From NCBI RefSeq assembly GCF_008386395.1, contig NZ_CP043761.1, forward strand, positions 5,456,001 through 5,520,000: 64,000 nucleotides of DNA, written 5' to 3'. Source of the stretch: Paenibacillus sp. 37 (GTDB lineage Bacteria; Bacillota; Bacilli; Paenibacillales; Paenibacillaceae). Shown in pieces: positions 7,939-17,013 of the stretch (within the stretch, counting starts at the first letter, position 1; each line of letters opens with the position of its first letter). Under the pieces are notes generated by a model that was not told the origin of the DNA, made no database searches, and saw only the letters and a program-made list of their open reading frames with translations. Made by a program: the position numbers and the translations under genes.

Positions 7939-9951
7939 ATGAATGAGAACGCATTAAACAGTCTGGGTTATCCACAAATTCAAAAAAACGTTGCAGACTG
8001 CGCCCTGTCTTATCTCGGCAAACGTTATGCCAGAGAAATGAAACCGATGGTAGATGCTCACCTGATCCAGATTCGCCTGGAAGAAACAGCAGAAGCGGCT
8101 GCGTTGATTCGCTTCGGGGCCAGCATCCCCCTCCCGTCACTCGACGGAATGGAAACGATTATGGATCTGCTTGGCACCGGTTATCTATTCAGTGAACGTG
8201 ACTTCAGTCATCTCGCTCAGTTCCTGCGGAGCTGTGCACAACTTATGAAATACATGGAGGGCAAATCCGGGGCCGCTCCCACCGTTAGTCGCTACGCTGC
8301 ATCCATGATTCTGATCGAACCTTTACTGAGTGAGATCGAGCGCTGCATCCATAGTGGACGCATTCAGGATCAAGCAAGCAAAGAACTGATTCGAATCCGC
8401 AAAAAAATGACGGTGAATGGAGAACGCATGAAACGAAAGCTTGATTCTCTGGTGAGCAAACATCGCTCGATTATGCAGGAGCATGTCATCAGCCAACGCG
8501 GAGGAAGAACCGTTCTGCCCATTAAGAAAGAGTTCCGTAAACAGGTGAAAGGCAGTGTGCTGGATGAATCCGGCAGTGGGCAAACCGTATATATCGAACC
8601 TGTTGAGTTAGTAAGTTTACAGATGGAATTGGCGGCTCTACAAGCGGAGGAATCCAGAGAGGAGATGAGGATTCTCGGTGATTTAACCTCTCTGGCCGAA
8701 ACGTATAACCGTGAAATCGCCCTGAACACCGAAACGGTAGGTGTATTAGACTTCCTGTTTGCCAAAGCCAAATATGCGGCCACCATGGACGGACGCAACG
8801 TTCGAGTCAATACTAAGGGCCATATCAGTCTTCAACGTGCACGTCATCCGTTCATGGGTTCTTCCATGGTTCCCCTTGATTTTGCAATCGGCAGAACGTA
8901 CTCGTCGCTCATTATTACTGGCCCGAATACCGGGGGGAAAACGGTAGCACTCAAAACACTTGGTTTACTAACCCTGATGATGCAATCCGGTTTGCTTATT
9001 CCGGTAGAGGAAGGTGGCGAGATGGCTGTTTATACCGAGGTAGCGGTTGATATTGGTGACGGGCAGAGTTTGGAACAGGCGCTCAGTACATTCTCAGCAC
9101 ATATTCGCAATATGATTGGCATACTGGAACAGGCCAATACATCAACTCTGGTGCTCATTGATGAGATGGCTTCCGGCACAGATCCCGGTGAAGGTGTCGG
9201 ACTGTCCATCGCCATGCTGGAGGAGCTGCACAGCCGCGGAGCAACCGTTGTGGCGACAACGCATTTTGGTGAAATCAAACATTTTGCAGCTGCCACGCCA
9301 GGATTCGAAAATGCTCGTATGGAATTTGACACTGTTTCTCTCCAGCCGCTGTATCGATTGCGTATCGGAGAAGCTGGTGAGAGCTATGCTTATTCCATCG
9401 CATTAAAGCTGGGCATGCCACAGCGAATTATCGAGCGATCCAAGTCCCTGTCGGATCAAAGTATTTCGAGAGATCGTACATTGGTATTCACGTCACCTCC
9501 TTTGGAAACTCCGCCCCTGACGCCTGAGCGTTCCGCTAAGGAAGCAGACGACCCGACAGAGTTATCCAAGCAGAATCAGTTGAATCAGACGAAGCAATCC
9601 AAAGATTCAATCGGTCTCCACAAAAAGACAACAACCAGAGAGTCGAATTCTGCTGCTCCTGCCAAAACGTTTCGCAAAGGGGATCGGGTATATGCGGCCT
9701 ATCTCAATCAGTCGGGTATCGTATGTGATGTGGAGGATAGCCGTGGAAATATCGGGGTCATGCTACGAGGACGCAAAGTCAAAATCCATAAGAAACGCCT
9801 GACCCTGCATATATCTGCCAATGAGCTTTATCCGGGTGACGATTATGACTTGGACATTGTGCTGGAAACAAAGGAAAATCGAAAGAAACGTAAGTTGATG
9901 GGACGCAAACATGTGGAAGGCCTACAGATCGAATTACCGCCTGAAGAATAG
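7939..9951 (+). CDS. MutS2-like ATPase lacking the Smr domain
   Basis: A 670-residue protein of the MutS2 branch of MutS ATPases. It has a helical core region, Walker A GPNTGGKT near 328-335, Walker B and signature LVLIDEMASGTDPGEG near 402-417, a charged low-complexity linker near 520-570, and a C-terminal KOW-like barrel (GDRVYAAYLNQSGIV, from about 575) ending KHVEGLQIELPPEE. Typical MutS2 proteins are about 785 residues and end in an Smr nuclease-like domain, which is absent here. Bacillus MutS2 is known to recognise collided ribosomes and split them, so a ribosome-associated role is inferred rather than DNA repair. Start ATG 7939 follows AAGGAGAG; the frame opens earlier at 7843 but inside the leader terminator. 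The attenuator-like leader suggests induction on demand. Confidence 0.85.
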   Translation: MNENALNSLGYPQIQKNVADCALSYLGKRYAREMKPMVDAHLIQIRLEETAEAAALIRFGASIPLPSLDGMETIMDLLGTGYLFSERDFSHLAQFLRSCAQLMKYMEGKSGAAPTVSRYAASMILIEPLLSEIERCIHSGRIQDQASKELIRIRKKMTVNGERMKRKLDSLVSKHRSIMQEHVISQRGGRTVLPIKKEFRKQVKGSVLDESGSGQTVYIEPVELVSLQMELAALQAEESREEMRILGDLTSLAETYNREIALNTETVGVLDFLFAKAKYAATMDGRNVRVNTKGHISLQRARHPFMGSSMVPLDFAIGRTYSSLIITGPNTGGKTVALKTLGLLTLMMQSGLLIPVEEGGEMAVYTEVAVDIGDGQSLEQALSTFSAHIRNMIGILEQANTSTLVLIDEMASGTDPGEGVGLSIAMLEELHSRGATVVATTHFGEIKHFAAATPGFENARMEFDTVSLQPLYRLRIGEAGESYAYSIALKLGMPQRIIERSKSLSDQSISRDRTLVFTSPPLETPPLTPERSAKEADDPTELSKQNQLNQTKQSKDSIGLHKKTTTRESNSAAPAKTFRKGDRVYAAYLNQSGIVCDVEDSRGNIGVMLRGRKVKIHKKRLTLHISANELYPGDDYDLDIVLETKENRKKRKLMGRKHVEGLQIELPPEE

Positions 9952-10090
9952 CCGATGGGAGAAACAGATGTGGTGAACTGGAAGTCATATATACAAAGTG
10001 AAATCCATAATCACCTGCACATTTCTGTTATACTGGGACCAGTATGTTTAACTTCAGCTCGTAGTTATTCCACAGGGAGGGAAGAACTGT

Positions 10091-10342
10091 ATGTCTGCAG
10101 AACAAGACGATCAAAAGCACATCCATATCGATGTTCTTGTCTGCCCATTATGCGGGGAAGCTAATCGCTGTTCCTATGCCGCAGGACATCCTCATTCGGA
10201 ATGCTGGTGTAATCGGGCTACTTTCCCCGAGGGTGTGTTTGACCGCATTCCGCCAGAGCAGCGCCGAAAATCATGCATATGTCAACGCTGTTTGCATGAA
10301 TATGCCGATAAACGTCAATCAAAAGAAGAGCCACACAGTTAA
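10091..10342 (+). CDS. small cysteine-rich CWC-type protein
   Basis: An 83-residue protein with paired cysteines CPLCGEANRC at about 18-27, the hallmark CWC triplet near residue 38, and CICQRC near 62-67, followed by a charged tail. This is the pattern of the cysteine-rich CWC family, small presumably metal-binding proteins of unknown function. GGGAGGGAAG lies upstream of the ATG. It follows the MutS2-like gene by 139 bases on the same strand and could be read from the same promoter. The stop lies inside the stem of a terminator. Confidence 0.75.
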   Translation: MSAEQDDQKHIHIDVLVCPLCGEANRCSYAAGHPHSECWCNRATFPEGVFDRIPPEQRRKSCICQRCLHEYADKRQSKEEPHS

Positions 10343-10361
10343 CAACTGTATGGCTCTTCTT
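10323..10361. terminator. bidirectional terminator between the CWC gene and mtlD
   Basis: AAGAAGAGCC and GGCTCTTCTT pair around an inner ACAGTT/AACTGT stem, between two convergent genes. The loop side overlaps the CWC stop codon. T-rich or A-rich flanks are short but present on both sides. Confidence 0.65.
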
Positions 10362-10402
10362 CATTATGCCTCATCTATACTGTTAGCTGGCTACTACTGC
10401 TC

Positions 10403-11548
10403 TTACATTTGGTTATACTGAGCAACAACCTGCTCAAGCACCGGATGATGCTCATCCATGGATGTATAATGGTGGAGCGCAGCTGTAATTCCCTTCTGGC
10501 GAATCATGTCCTGAAGCTCAACTGCTTCCGGATCATCGGAGACATCGAACTTGCAGGCTGCTGCCATACCCATAGCCAGATAAGTCGTATCAGTTCCATC
10601 CGCATATGCCTGAAGGGCCGGGCGAACCAGACGATCATTCGGAGACAACTTACGCAGCGGGGAACGACCAACACGAGTAACCTCATCGGTAAGATACGGG
10701 TTGACAAACCGTCCCAATATTTTGACAATATACTGCTCATGCTCGTCAGGATTAAATCCAAAGCGCTTCACCAGAACTTTTCCAGTTTCCTGCAAAGCAC
10801 CGTAGACAATCGATTTCACCTTCTCGTCGGCAATAGCCTTCTGAATCGTGTCAAACCCGTGCACATTACCGATATATGCTGCAACGCAGTGTCCTGTATT
10901 AACCGTGAACAGCTTCCGTTCAATATACGGCTCCAGATCATCGACATATACAATGCCCTCAACCGGTTTGAATGCAGGAGCCATCTGGGAACGATCCACC
11001 ACCCACTCGTAAAAAGGCTCCACCTGTACATGCAACGGGTCTTCATGATGCTGAATAGGCACAATCCGGTCTACGGCCGAGTCTGGAAAATAGACATACT
11101 GATCTGCAAGGGAACGTACTTCTTTATTGAGCAGAGCATACACATGCTCTTTCAATTGTGTACTGGCTCCAATGGCGTTCTCGCAAGCGATAATGTGAAG
11201 CGGGTTTTGAGCAGGACCGGAATTCAGTCTTTTCTCAAGTCCCTTTGCAATCCCTGGTGCAATATGTTTCAGCACACCCACACCCACTGCGGTTGTAATC
11301 AGATCAGTTTCCACAACGGTTTGGGCAACCGTCTCCAGTTGGGTTCCATCGATTGCATTTACGCCTGTGACGGTCTCCTGATCCTTGCTCTCGTTAGCCA
11401 GTTCCACCGTATATTGCCCCCGTTGCTGAAGAGCGGTTACCAAGGTCTGATTCACGTCGGAGAAAACCACCTCATACCCTGCGCGGGACAGAATCAAGCC
11501 GATAAATCCGCGTCCAATGTTACCTGCGCCAAAGTGTAGGGCCTTCAT
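10403..11548 (-). CDS. mtlD: mannitol-1-phosphate 5-dehydrogenase
   Basis: A 381-residue cytoplasmic enzyme that oxidises mannitol 1-phosphate to fructose 6-phosphate with NAD. The N terminus is a Rossmann fold with HFGAGNIGRGFIG, and the downstream region VDRIVPIQHHEDPLHVQVEPFYEWV is characteristic of MtlD; length equals the family norm (about 380). It is the last gene of the mannitol operon: its ATG overlaps the mtlF stop by four bases (ATGA), implying translational coupling, and a terminator follows its stop. Confidence 0.96.
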   Translation of the reverse strand: MKALHFGAGNIGRGFIGLILSRAGYEVVFSDVNQTLVTALQQRGQYTVELANESKDQETVTGVNAIDGTQLETVAQTVVETDLITTAVGVGVLKHIAPGIAKGLEKRLNSGPAQNPLHIIACENAIGASTQLKEHVYALLNKEVRSLADQYVYFPDSAVDRIVPIQHHEDPLHVQVEPFYEWVVDRSQMAPAFKPVEGIVYVDDLEPYIERKLFTVNTGHCVAAYIGNVHGFDTIQKAIADEKVKSIVYGALQETGKVLVKRFGFNPDEHEQYIVKILGRFVNPYLTDEVTRVGRSPLRKLSPNDRLVRPALQAYADGTDTTYLAMGMAAACKFDVSDDPEAVELQDMIRQKGITAALHHYTSMDEHHPVLEQVVAQYNQM

Positions 11549-11979
11549 AGCTCCATTTCACTTTCCAGAATAGCGATTACTTCTTCGGCTGTTTTCGCCA
11601 GACGCAGGGCCTCCATATTCTCATCCTCAGCACAGATCACCGCGATGCTAGTCAAGATTTCCATATGCTCCCCGCCTTGAGCCGCGATACCTATGACCAT
11701 ATAAGCCTTTTCTTCGCCAAAATCAACACCCTGTGGATACTGAATGACAGAGATACCTGTGGATAAAATGAAAGCTTTGGATTCCTTCGTACCGTGCGGG
11801 ATCGCAAGTCCGTTCCCTACATAGGTCGATACAATCTCTTCTCGTTCAATCATCTTCTCAATGTAATCAGCGGTAATATGTCCCGCATCCTTCAGAATCT
11901 GCCCTGCCATACGAATCGCTTCGTATTTGTCCTGAGCCGTCGCATTCATGATGACTTTATCTGTTGTTAACATACTCAT
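11545..11979 (-). CDS. mtlF: PTS mannitol-specific EIIA component
   Basis: A 144-residue soluble EIIA protein. The phosphorylated histidine sits in GNGLAIPHGTKESK (about residue 69), preceded by the EREEIVSTYVG segment typical of mannitol/fructose-type EIIA. It accepts phosphate from HPr and passes it to the EIIB domain of MtlA and, by analogy with other systems, controls MtlR. It overlaps mtlR by four bases upstream and mtlD by four bases downstream, so mtlR-F-D are tightly coupled. Confidence 0.95.
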   Translation of the reverse strand: MSMLTTDKVIMNATAQDKYEAIRMAGQILKDAGHITADYIEKMIEREEIVSTYVGNGLAIPHGTKESKAFILSTGISVIQYPQGVDFGEEKAYMVIGIAAQGGEHMEILTSIAVICAEDENMEALRLAKTAEEVIAILESEMEL

Positions 11980-14078
11980 AATGGTTGACCTCCAATTTCG
12001 GTTTTACTGCGATAAAATCCAACAAGTTCCTGAGACAGGTAATGAATGAGTTCATCCCTGATTCCCTTTTCCAGCAATGTAATCATTTCTTCCTGTAATA
12101 ACAGTGCGCTGATCTCACTGAGAACCTCCAGGCTTTCCTTGGATAATTCTCTGGGACCGAGCATCAAAAGAACATGGGTAACTCCTGCCGGATCATCCGG
12201 CGTACGAAGAAGTGGTTCAGTGAGCTGAAACAAGCTAATGGACGGCCTGTAAATTCCCTCACTTCGTGTATGAAACAGAGCAAGTCTTGTACCGGGAATT
12301 TTCTGGCTCCCCACTGCTTCACGTGCCTCCAGCCGTTTTGTGATCTCCTCTGGCTCCTTCAGCACACCAGTTCCATGGAGTACGTTGCACATCGCATACA
12401 CCGTTTTATAGAACCCGATATCCTGATTATCCAGCGGGTACACCTGAAACTTGCCAATAATTCGGACGATTTCAACTAAAATAGCTTCCATTCCATCAGG
12501 GTCCGAGTAACGACTTGTTGTCTGAACCTCTGCTTCACGGGGCTTATTATGCTGTCGTTGTAATGTTGTTGTTCGGATAAAATGACGCAGACGTTCGCTC
12601 TCTTCTGCCGTAAGCAGTGGACTCACTTTGTAATACTGATGCTCATCCATCGGCAGATCGACCGTCGATAACACCAGATCATATTGATCTGTAGGTATCC
12701 GGGCAGCTTCATACCAGGACACGCTATCCATGATTCGAATCTCGGGAATCTCCTTGGACAATCGGCTGGATAGCATGCGTGATGATCCAATTCCGCTTGT
12801 ACACACGATGATCGCCCTGATCTCCCGTTTCAATGTACGCAACCTCTCGATGGAAGCCCCAAAGTGCATGACCAGGAAACCAATTTCCTCATCCGGAACG
12901 TCTGTGCCTGGCCAAGCTTGCCCCACAGATTTTTTGACATCTTCAAAAAGTGAATCATAATCCTTCCGGATCTGCTGCAGTAGCGGATTACGAATCATCT
13001 GGTGCCCTTCAATACGCTCCATGACAGGTTGCATATGAGCAAGCAGACCTTCACGAAGCAAACGATCCTCATGAAAGGCGTAATGCGTTCTCCCCTGCAT
13101 CTGATCAATCAGTGAATGCACCCTGTCCAGTAAAATTAAGTCGTCTATTGGCAACAGCCGCGAAGAGTGAATCCGCTGCTCTGTCTCAACTAATAGTCTG
13201 TGAAAATAAGCTTGCTCCTCTTGGGAGAATGTCAGCCCCAGTTGAGTGGATAACACACTACACAAGCGTGAAGCCATATAAGGCGGAACCTTCATCTCAT
13301 CCTGCGCTGCAACTGCATCTCCCGTGTTCTCTCGTAGAGACATACCACCAATACCAAAACCTTTACGAATACGGACAACCGCTACGGATAATTGAATCAG
13401 CAGCTTCATGTATTGACGTTCCGGGATGTTCTCCAGCCATTCAATATCTGGTTGCCATAACGCATTTTCGATCGTAAGCACATCACCGTGTCCAATCATA
13501 TCCAGCAATTTTTGGTTTACGATGGAGCCACCTTGTTCAGGTTGTCTTCCGAACAGGTCGGATTCATCCAGAAATTCCAGAGCAAGTGCAGCTATGGCTG
13601 TGCGATGAATCGTCTCACTCCCGTTAATCTTGACGCCATATCCACGTCTGCGAACCAGTTTTAGTCCCGCCTGACGAATTCGTGACTCCAGATCGTCCAA
13701 ATCCGTGGTTACGGTGGATACGGTCACTTTCAGATCCGAAGCCAGAGCGAGTAACTTTACAGGCTCCGCTTCATCAAGCAGGATGCAAAGCATGAAGAGC
13801 TTACGCTCTTCCGGCGTAAACTCTACATATTCTTTACCCTCTAGTTGCTGGCGCAATACAGCCAGATCATCGGAACTGGCATCAATTCGGATTCCGGTTC
13901 CCGATTTTTTTTCCAGCCTCATGCCCAAAGGTTCAAGCCATTGTTCAATCATTTGCAGCTCCCGGTGAACCGTTCGGGTACTGACCTTTACTTCAACGGC
14001 GATTTCGCCGGCTGTTACTTCATGTGGATGCTCCAGCAGAAACTCCACGATTTCACGTTGTCTTTTGGTAATACTCAT
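11976..14078 (-). CDS. mtlR: PRD-containing mannitol operon activator
   Basis: A 700-residue regulator with N-terminal helix-turn-helix segments (about 1-65 and 95-150), two PTS regulation domains (roughly 190-400), an EIIB-Gat-like domain with the phosphorylatable cysteine in VCTSGIGSSRML, and a C-terminal EIIA-like domain with the histidine in ALFHTRSEG. This is the MtlR order known from Bacillus and Geobacillus, where HPr phosphorylates the PRDs and MtlA/MtlF phosphorylate the IIB/IIA-like parts to set DNA binding. It lies between mtlA and mtlF, the mtlA-R-F-D order seen in Geobacillus. Its target is presumably the dyad upstream of mtlA. Confidence 0.94.
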   Translation of the reverse strand: MSITKRQREIVEFLLEHPHEVTAGEIAVEVKVSTRTVHRELQMIEQWLEPLGMRLEKKSGTGIRIDASSDDLAVLRQQLEGKEYVEFTPEERKLFMLCILLDEAEPVKLLALASDLKVTVSTVTTDLDDLESRIRQAGLKLVRRRGYGVKINGSETIHRTAIAALALEFLDESDLFGRQPEQGGSIVNQKLLDMIGHGDVLTIENALWQPDIEWLENIPERQYMKLLIQLSVAVVRIRKGFGIGGMSLRENTGDAVAAQDEMKVPPYMASRLCSVLSTQLGLTFSQEEQAYFHRLLVETEQRIHSSRLLPIDDLILLDRVHSLIDQMQGRTHYAFHEDRLLREGLLAHMQPVMERIEGHQMIRNPLLQQIRKDYDSLFEDVKKSVGQAWPGTDVPDEEIGFLVMHFGASIERLRTLKREIRAIIVCTSGIGSSRMLSSRLSKEIPEIRIMDSVSWYEAARIPTDQYDLVLSTVDLPMDEHQYYKVSPLLTAEESERLRHFIRTTTLQRQHNKPREAEVQTTSRYSDPDGMEAILVEIVRIIGKFQVYPLDNQDIGFYKTVYAMCNVLHGTGVLKEPEEITKRLEAREAVGSQKIPGTRLALFHTRSEGIYRPSISLFQLTEPLLRTPDDPAGVTHVLLMLGPRELSKESLEVLSEISALLLQEEMITLLEKGIRDELIHYLSQELVGFYRSKTEIGGQPL

Positions 14079-14116
14079 ATCTCAGCCTCCGGCTCAGGGA
14101 AAACAAATGCGTACAA

Positions 14117-15571
14117 TTACTTTAGACGTTCAACGAGCGCATCGTATTCCGGGCTTTTTAGGAAGTTGTCGATGGATATATGTTCTGCGTTCGGCGCAAC
14201 GGAGCGGGCACGATCGGTTAATATTTGTTGTGTGATGACCACATCTGCATCTGGCGGGATATCACTGATGGCCGTATTGGTCACCGTAACGTCAATCCCC
14301 TCTGCCTTCATCTTCTTGCGAAGAATGGAAGCGCCCATGGCACTCGAGCCCATACCTGCATCACAGGAGAAAACAATCTTCTTCACATCTGTTTTCACTG
14401 GAGAAGAAGCCATATCTGCGGCTCTGTCTGCTTCACGTCGATTAGCCGTAATGCCAGCGTTTGGCACGGTTCCTTGACTCTTCATGTCTTTCATCCGACT
14501 GGATGCGGACTCCAAATCTTCGTCCTTTTGTTTACCCGTTTTCAGCAACACCGCTGCAACCAGGAAAGATACGACGGCTGCTACAAGCACCCCTGCGAGC
14601 ATCGGCAGGTATCCACCTTTTGGTGTTAAGAGGAAATACGCGATAATACTACCCGGTGATGGTGCCGAAACAAGTCCCGCTCCGGTGAGCATGAATGTTA
14701 ATGTACCTGCGACGCCACCCGCGATTGCGGCAAGAATCAAAATGGGTCTCATCAGAATGTAAGGGAAGTAGATCTCATGAATTCCCCCGAAGAAATGAAT
14801 GATAACGGCACCTGGTGCAGAAGATTTGGCCATTCCGCGTCCGAAGAAACAGTAAGCAAGCAAGATACCAAGTCCCGGACCCGGGTTCGATTCAAGCATG
14901 TATAATACGGATTGCCCTAATTCTCTCGCTTGATCTGTTGCAATCGGTGTCAGAATTCCGTGGTTGATCGCATTGTTCAGGAACAATACTTTACCTGGTT
15001 CAATGATTAGGTTGACCAGTGGTAACAAGCCCAGATTCATTAAGCCTTGTACCCCGGCAGACAATACTTTGCTAATTGCTTCTACAGCAGGCCCGATGCC
15101 CAGTAGCGCAAAAATCCCCAAGATCCCGCCAATAATACCGGCTGAAAAGTTGTTAACCAGCATTTCAAATCCGGCTCTAATTTTACCTTCAATGGATTTA
15201 TCGAACTTTTTGATGATCCATGCTGCCAGTGGTCCGGCAATCATGGCACCGAGGAACATCGGGATATCACTACCCACGATGACCCCAATGGTCATAATGG
15301 CACCCACGACACCACCACGCTGACCATGCACCATCGTACCCCCGGTGTAACCGATTAACAGTGGCAGCAAATATTTGATCATCGGATCAACTAGCTGCGC
15401 AAGCGTCTCGTTAGGGAACCAGCCTGTTGGAATGAACAGAGCCGTAATTAATCCCCAGGCGATGAACGCTCCCATATTCGGCATGACCATACCACTCAGG
15501 AATCGGCCAAAACGCTGAACACCAACCCGTAGCCCACCTTTGGAATTGGACGATTGGTCCAAATTACTCAT
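14117..15571 (-). CDS. mtlA: PTS mannitol transporter EIICB
   Basis: A 484-residue membrane protein. The EIIC channel domain (about 1-345) begins with GGLRVGVQRFGRFLSGMVMPNMGAFIAWG and holds the substrate-site loop GGIHEIYFPYIL; the EIIB domain at the C terminus carries the phosphocysteine in VFSCDAGMGSSAMGAS. EIIA is separate (mtlF), unlike the fused MtlA of enteric bacteria. It imports mannitol with phosphorylation at C1. AAGGAGGATAATACA precedes the ATG. It is first in the operon; 38 bases separate it from mtlR. Confidence 0.96.
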   Translation of the reverse strand: MSNLDQSSNSKGGLRVGVQRFGRFLSGMVMPNMGAFIAWGLITALFIPTGWFPNETLAQLVDPMIKYLLPLLIGYTGGTMVHGQRGGVVGAIMTIGVIVGSDIPMFLGAMIAGPLAAWIIKKFDKSIEGKIRAGFEMLVNNFSAGIIGGILGIFALLGIGPAVEAISKVLSAGVQGLMNLGLLPLVNLIIEPGKVLFLNNAINHGILTPIATDQARELGQSVLYMLESNPGPGLGILLAYCFFGRGMAKSSAPGAVIIHFFGGIHEIYFPYILMRPILILAAIAGGVAGTLTFMLTGAGLVSAPSPGSIIAYFLLTPKGGYLPMLAGVLVAAVVSFLVAAVLLKTGKQKDEDLESASSRMKDMKSQGTVPNAGITANRREADRAADMASSPVKTDVKKIVFSCDAGMGSSAMGASILRKKMKAEGIDVTVTNTAISDIPPDADVVITQQILTDRARSVAPNAEHISIDNFLKSPEYDALVERLK

Positions 15572-15637
15572 TGTATTATCCTCCTTGGATCAAGTGATTA
15601 TGATTTATGAAAGGGGTATCATTTCTCCCCTGCTGTA

Positions 15638-15666
15638 ATCCTAAGCGAGAATGCTCTCCTGTTCAA
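15638..15666 (-). promoter_or_regulatory. candidate mtlA promoter
   Basis: Minus strand TTGAAC (15661-15666) and TAGGAT (15638-15643) are 17 bases apart, each four of six consensus bases, about 60-90 bases before the mtlA ATG. The weak boxes fit an activator-dependent promoter such as MtlR-controlled ones. Confidence 0.45.
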
Positions 15667-15695
15667 TGAAATGAAAGCGTACTTTCGTCATGAAC
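15661..15695. promoter_or_regulatory. 35-bp dyad upstream of mtlA, candidate MtlR operator
   Basis: GTTCA at 15661 is mirrored by TGAAC at 15691-15695, with an inner ATGAAAG ... CTTTC-G-TCAT symmetry around 15678. It overlaps the -35 box and extends upstream of it, the expected position of an activator. MtlR binding is an inference. Confidence 0.4.
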
Positions 15696-15716
15696 AATGA
15701 TGACAACATTAGGTTA

Positions 15717-15730
15717 TGTAATCGTTTTAA
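15717..15730 (+). promoter_or_regulatory. candidate cre site upstream of mtlA
   Basis: TGTAATCGTTTTAA matches the cre consensus at 13 of 14 positions. It is about 90 bases upstream of the proposed mtlA start of transcription. The remaining part of the 15731-15888 gap contains no gene that can be supported. Confidence 0.4.
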
Positions 15731-15888
15731 TCGATGCATAATGGCCGAATCCATTGGTACGCAAGGCTTTTCTTGCCTATGACTTTTATCATTTCCAGAA
15801 TCATTTTCTAACCTATAGCTTGGTCCAATCAGGTGATTTACATCCACAATCTGCTTCAATCCACATTCAAAACTATTCCTGGAAAGCA

Positions 15889-15923
15889 CAAAAAACCTGT
15901 GCAAGCATCCGGCTCACACAGGT
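15889..15923 (-). terminator. Rho-independent terminator after gcvH
   Basis: On the minus strand ACCTGTG pairs with CACAGGT across a loop, followed by TTTTTTGTG. It lies 68 bases after the gcvH stop and upstream of the mtlA promoter. Confidence 0.75.
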
Positions 15924-15990
15924 CGAAACAATATGAAGCTCATTTCATTTGGTTATAAAATATATGTTAATAAGTACAAGTTCGTTGCTC

Positions 15991-16383
15991 CTATTCTTCC
16001 GTATGTTTACGATACGCGTCTGCATTCATCAATGTAGACAATGCTGCTGTCAGATCTCCCTCAACACGAATCTCAATCATCCAGCCTTCCTCGTAAGGAG
16101 AGCTGTTCACAAGTTCAGGTGAGTCCTGCAACGAATCATTGACTGCAATAATAGAACCTGTGACGGGAGAGAACAAGTCCGAAACTGTTTTGACCGATTC
16201 TATTGTTCCAATACTGTCCTCTGCTTTTACATTGGTTTCAAGGTCAGGCAATTCCACAAACACAATGTCACCCAGCTGATGCTGCGCGAACTCGGTAATG
16301 CCAATACGTACAGTATCCTCCCCTACGGTTTGCACCCATTCGTGCTCTTCACTGTACAGGAAATCACTTTTCAATTCGCTCAT
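15991..16383 (-). CDS. gcvH: glycine cleavage system H protein
   Basis: A 130-residue lipoyl carrier protein of the glycine cleavage complex; it shuttles the aminomethyl group between GcvP, GcvT and the lipoamide dehydrogenase. The lipoylated lysine is Lys65 in IESVKTVSDL, with the conserved SEEHEWV and GITEFAQHQLGDIVFVELP segments around it. Length is normal (about 127). It is transcribed away from gcvT-gcvPA-gcvPB and its own upstream region has no glycine riboswitch, so it is regulated separately. In Bacilli, GcvH also feeds lipoyl relay to other enzymes, which fits constitutive expression. Confidence 0.96.
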   Translation of the reverse strand: MSELKSDFLYSEEHEWVQTVGEDTVRIGITEFAQHQLGDIVFVELPDLETNVKAEDSIGTIESVKTVSDLFSPVTGSIIAVNDSLQDSPELVNSSPYEEGWMIEIRVEGDLTAALSTLMNADAYRKHTEE

Positions 16384-16716
16384 CGATATCCGCCTCGCTT
16401 TTCATTAAATGAGTGCATGCGTTCTTTGACCTTAACCCTTTTCCCAGAACATAGCGTATGATATTTATGAATCAAATGTCAAGATACCTCACAATTTATT
16501 TGCTGAACACCTCTAAATCCTGTAACCGGATTACACTCTTTCTTCATATACTGGTGAATATTAGAATAGTAAGCGCAGTCTTTTTAAATACACGAACAAT
16601 AACACTTAAAATATATTAAATATTCGGTTTTTATTCATTATCAATGATATCGTTCTTGACATCGGTAGTGGATTCACGTTTTAATGAGAGGAGTAAATGT
16701 GTTTATTGGACTATGT

Positions 16717-16722
16717 TATACT
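16717..16722 (+). promoter_or_regulatory. extended -10 promoter of the gcvT operon
   Basis: TATACT preceded by TGT (TGnTATAAT type) ends 17 bases before the riboswitch starts. No good -35 box is visible. The stretch 16384-16716 is AT-rich, without a gene, and must hold both divergent promoters. Confidence 0.45.
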
Positions 16723-16738
16723 CGCGGATGAATGTAAA

Positions 16739-16955
16739 GGGAGAGATTACCCGTGACACCCGATTCGGGATGTACATGAGGTAACGCCGAAGGAGTAAAC
16801 CACCGATAAGCGGGGGTGAATCTCTCAGGCAAAAGGACTTTTACGGGACGCAACTCTGGAGAGCATCTATTCGCCCTGTGCGGGCGTTATGATCACCCAA
16901 GGGGAAACCTGCTGCACAACGCAGCGGGGTAACTCTCAGGTACAAGGGACAGAGC
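16739..16955 (+). ncRNA. tandem glycine riboswitch
   Basis: Two glycine aptamers in series. Aptamer 1 (about 16739-16843) has GGGAGAG, GCCGAAGGAGTAAAC and the conserved CTCTCAGGCAAAAGGAC. Aptamer 2 (about 16853-16955) has CTGGAGAG, CACCCAAGGGGAAAC and CTCTCAGGTACAAGGGAC. These are the signature motifs of the gcvT RNA class, which turns expression on when glycine is abundant. It sits between the promoter at 16717 and gcvT, with a terminator stem directly after it. Confidence 0.96.
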
Positions 16956-17013
16956 CTTAGAATACAGCGTGCTACTTGGCATGCCGATTCTTTGGCCTGT
17001 CCTTTTCCTTTTT
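16947..17013 (+). terminator. expression-platform terminator of the glycine riboswitch
   Basis: GGACAG-GCC-AGAAT (from 16947) pairs with ATTCT-GGC-CTGTCC (ending 17002), followed by TTTTCCTTTTT. Its 5' strand overlaps the last bases of aptamer 2 (AAGGGACAG), so glycine binding can prevent termination. The 157 bases between here and gcvT hold no further clear element. Confidence 0.8.

Noticed and set aside
9955..10164. 69-codon frame just after the MutS2-like gene
   Set aside because: No RBS, overlaps the better supported CWC gene, and the translation has no recognisable features.
10409..11539. 376-codon open frame opposite mtlD
   Set aside because: Complement of mtlD in an alternative frame; composition is implausible and no motif is present.
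15641..15904. 87-codon frame between gcvH and mtlA
   Set aside because: Runs through the proposed mtlA promoter and the gcvH terminator, without RBS or similarity to a known family.
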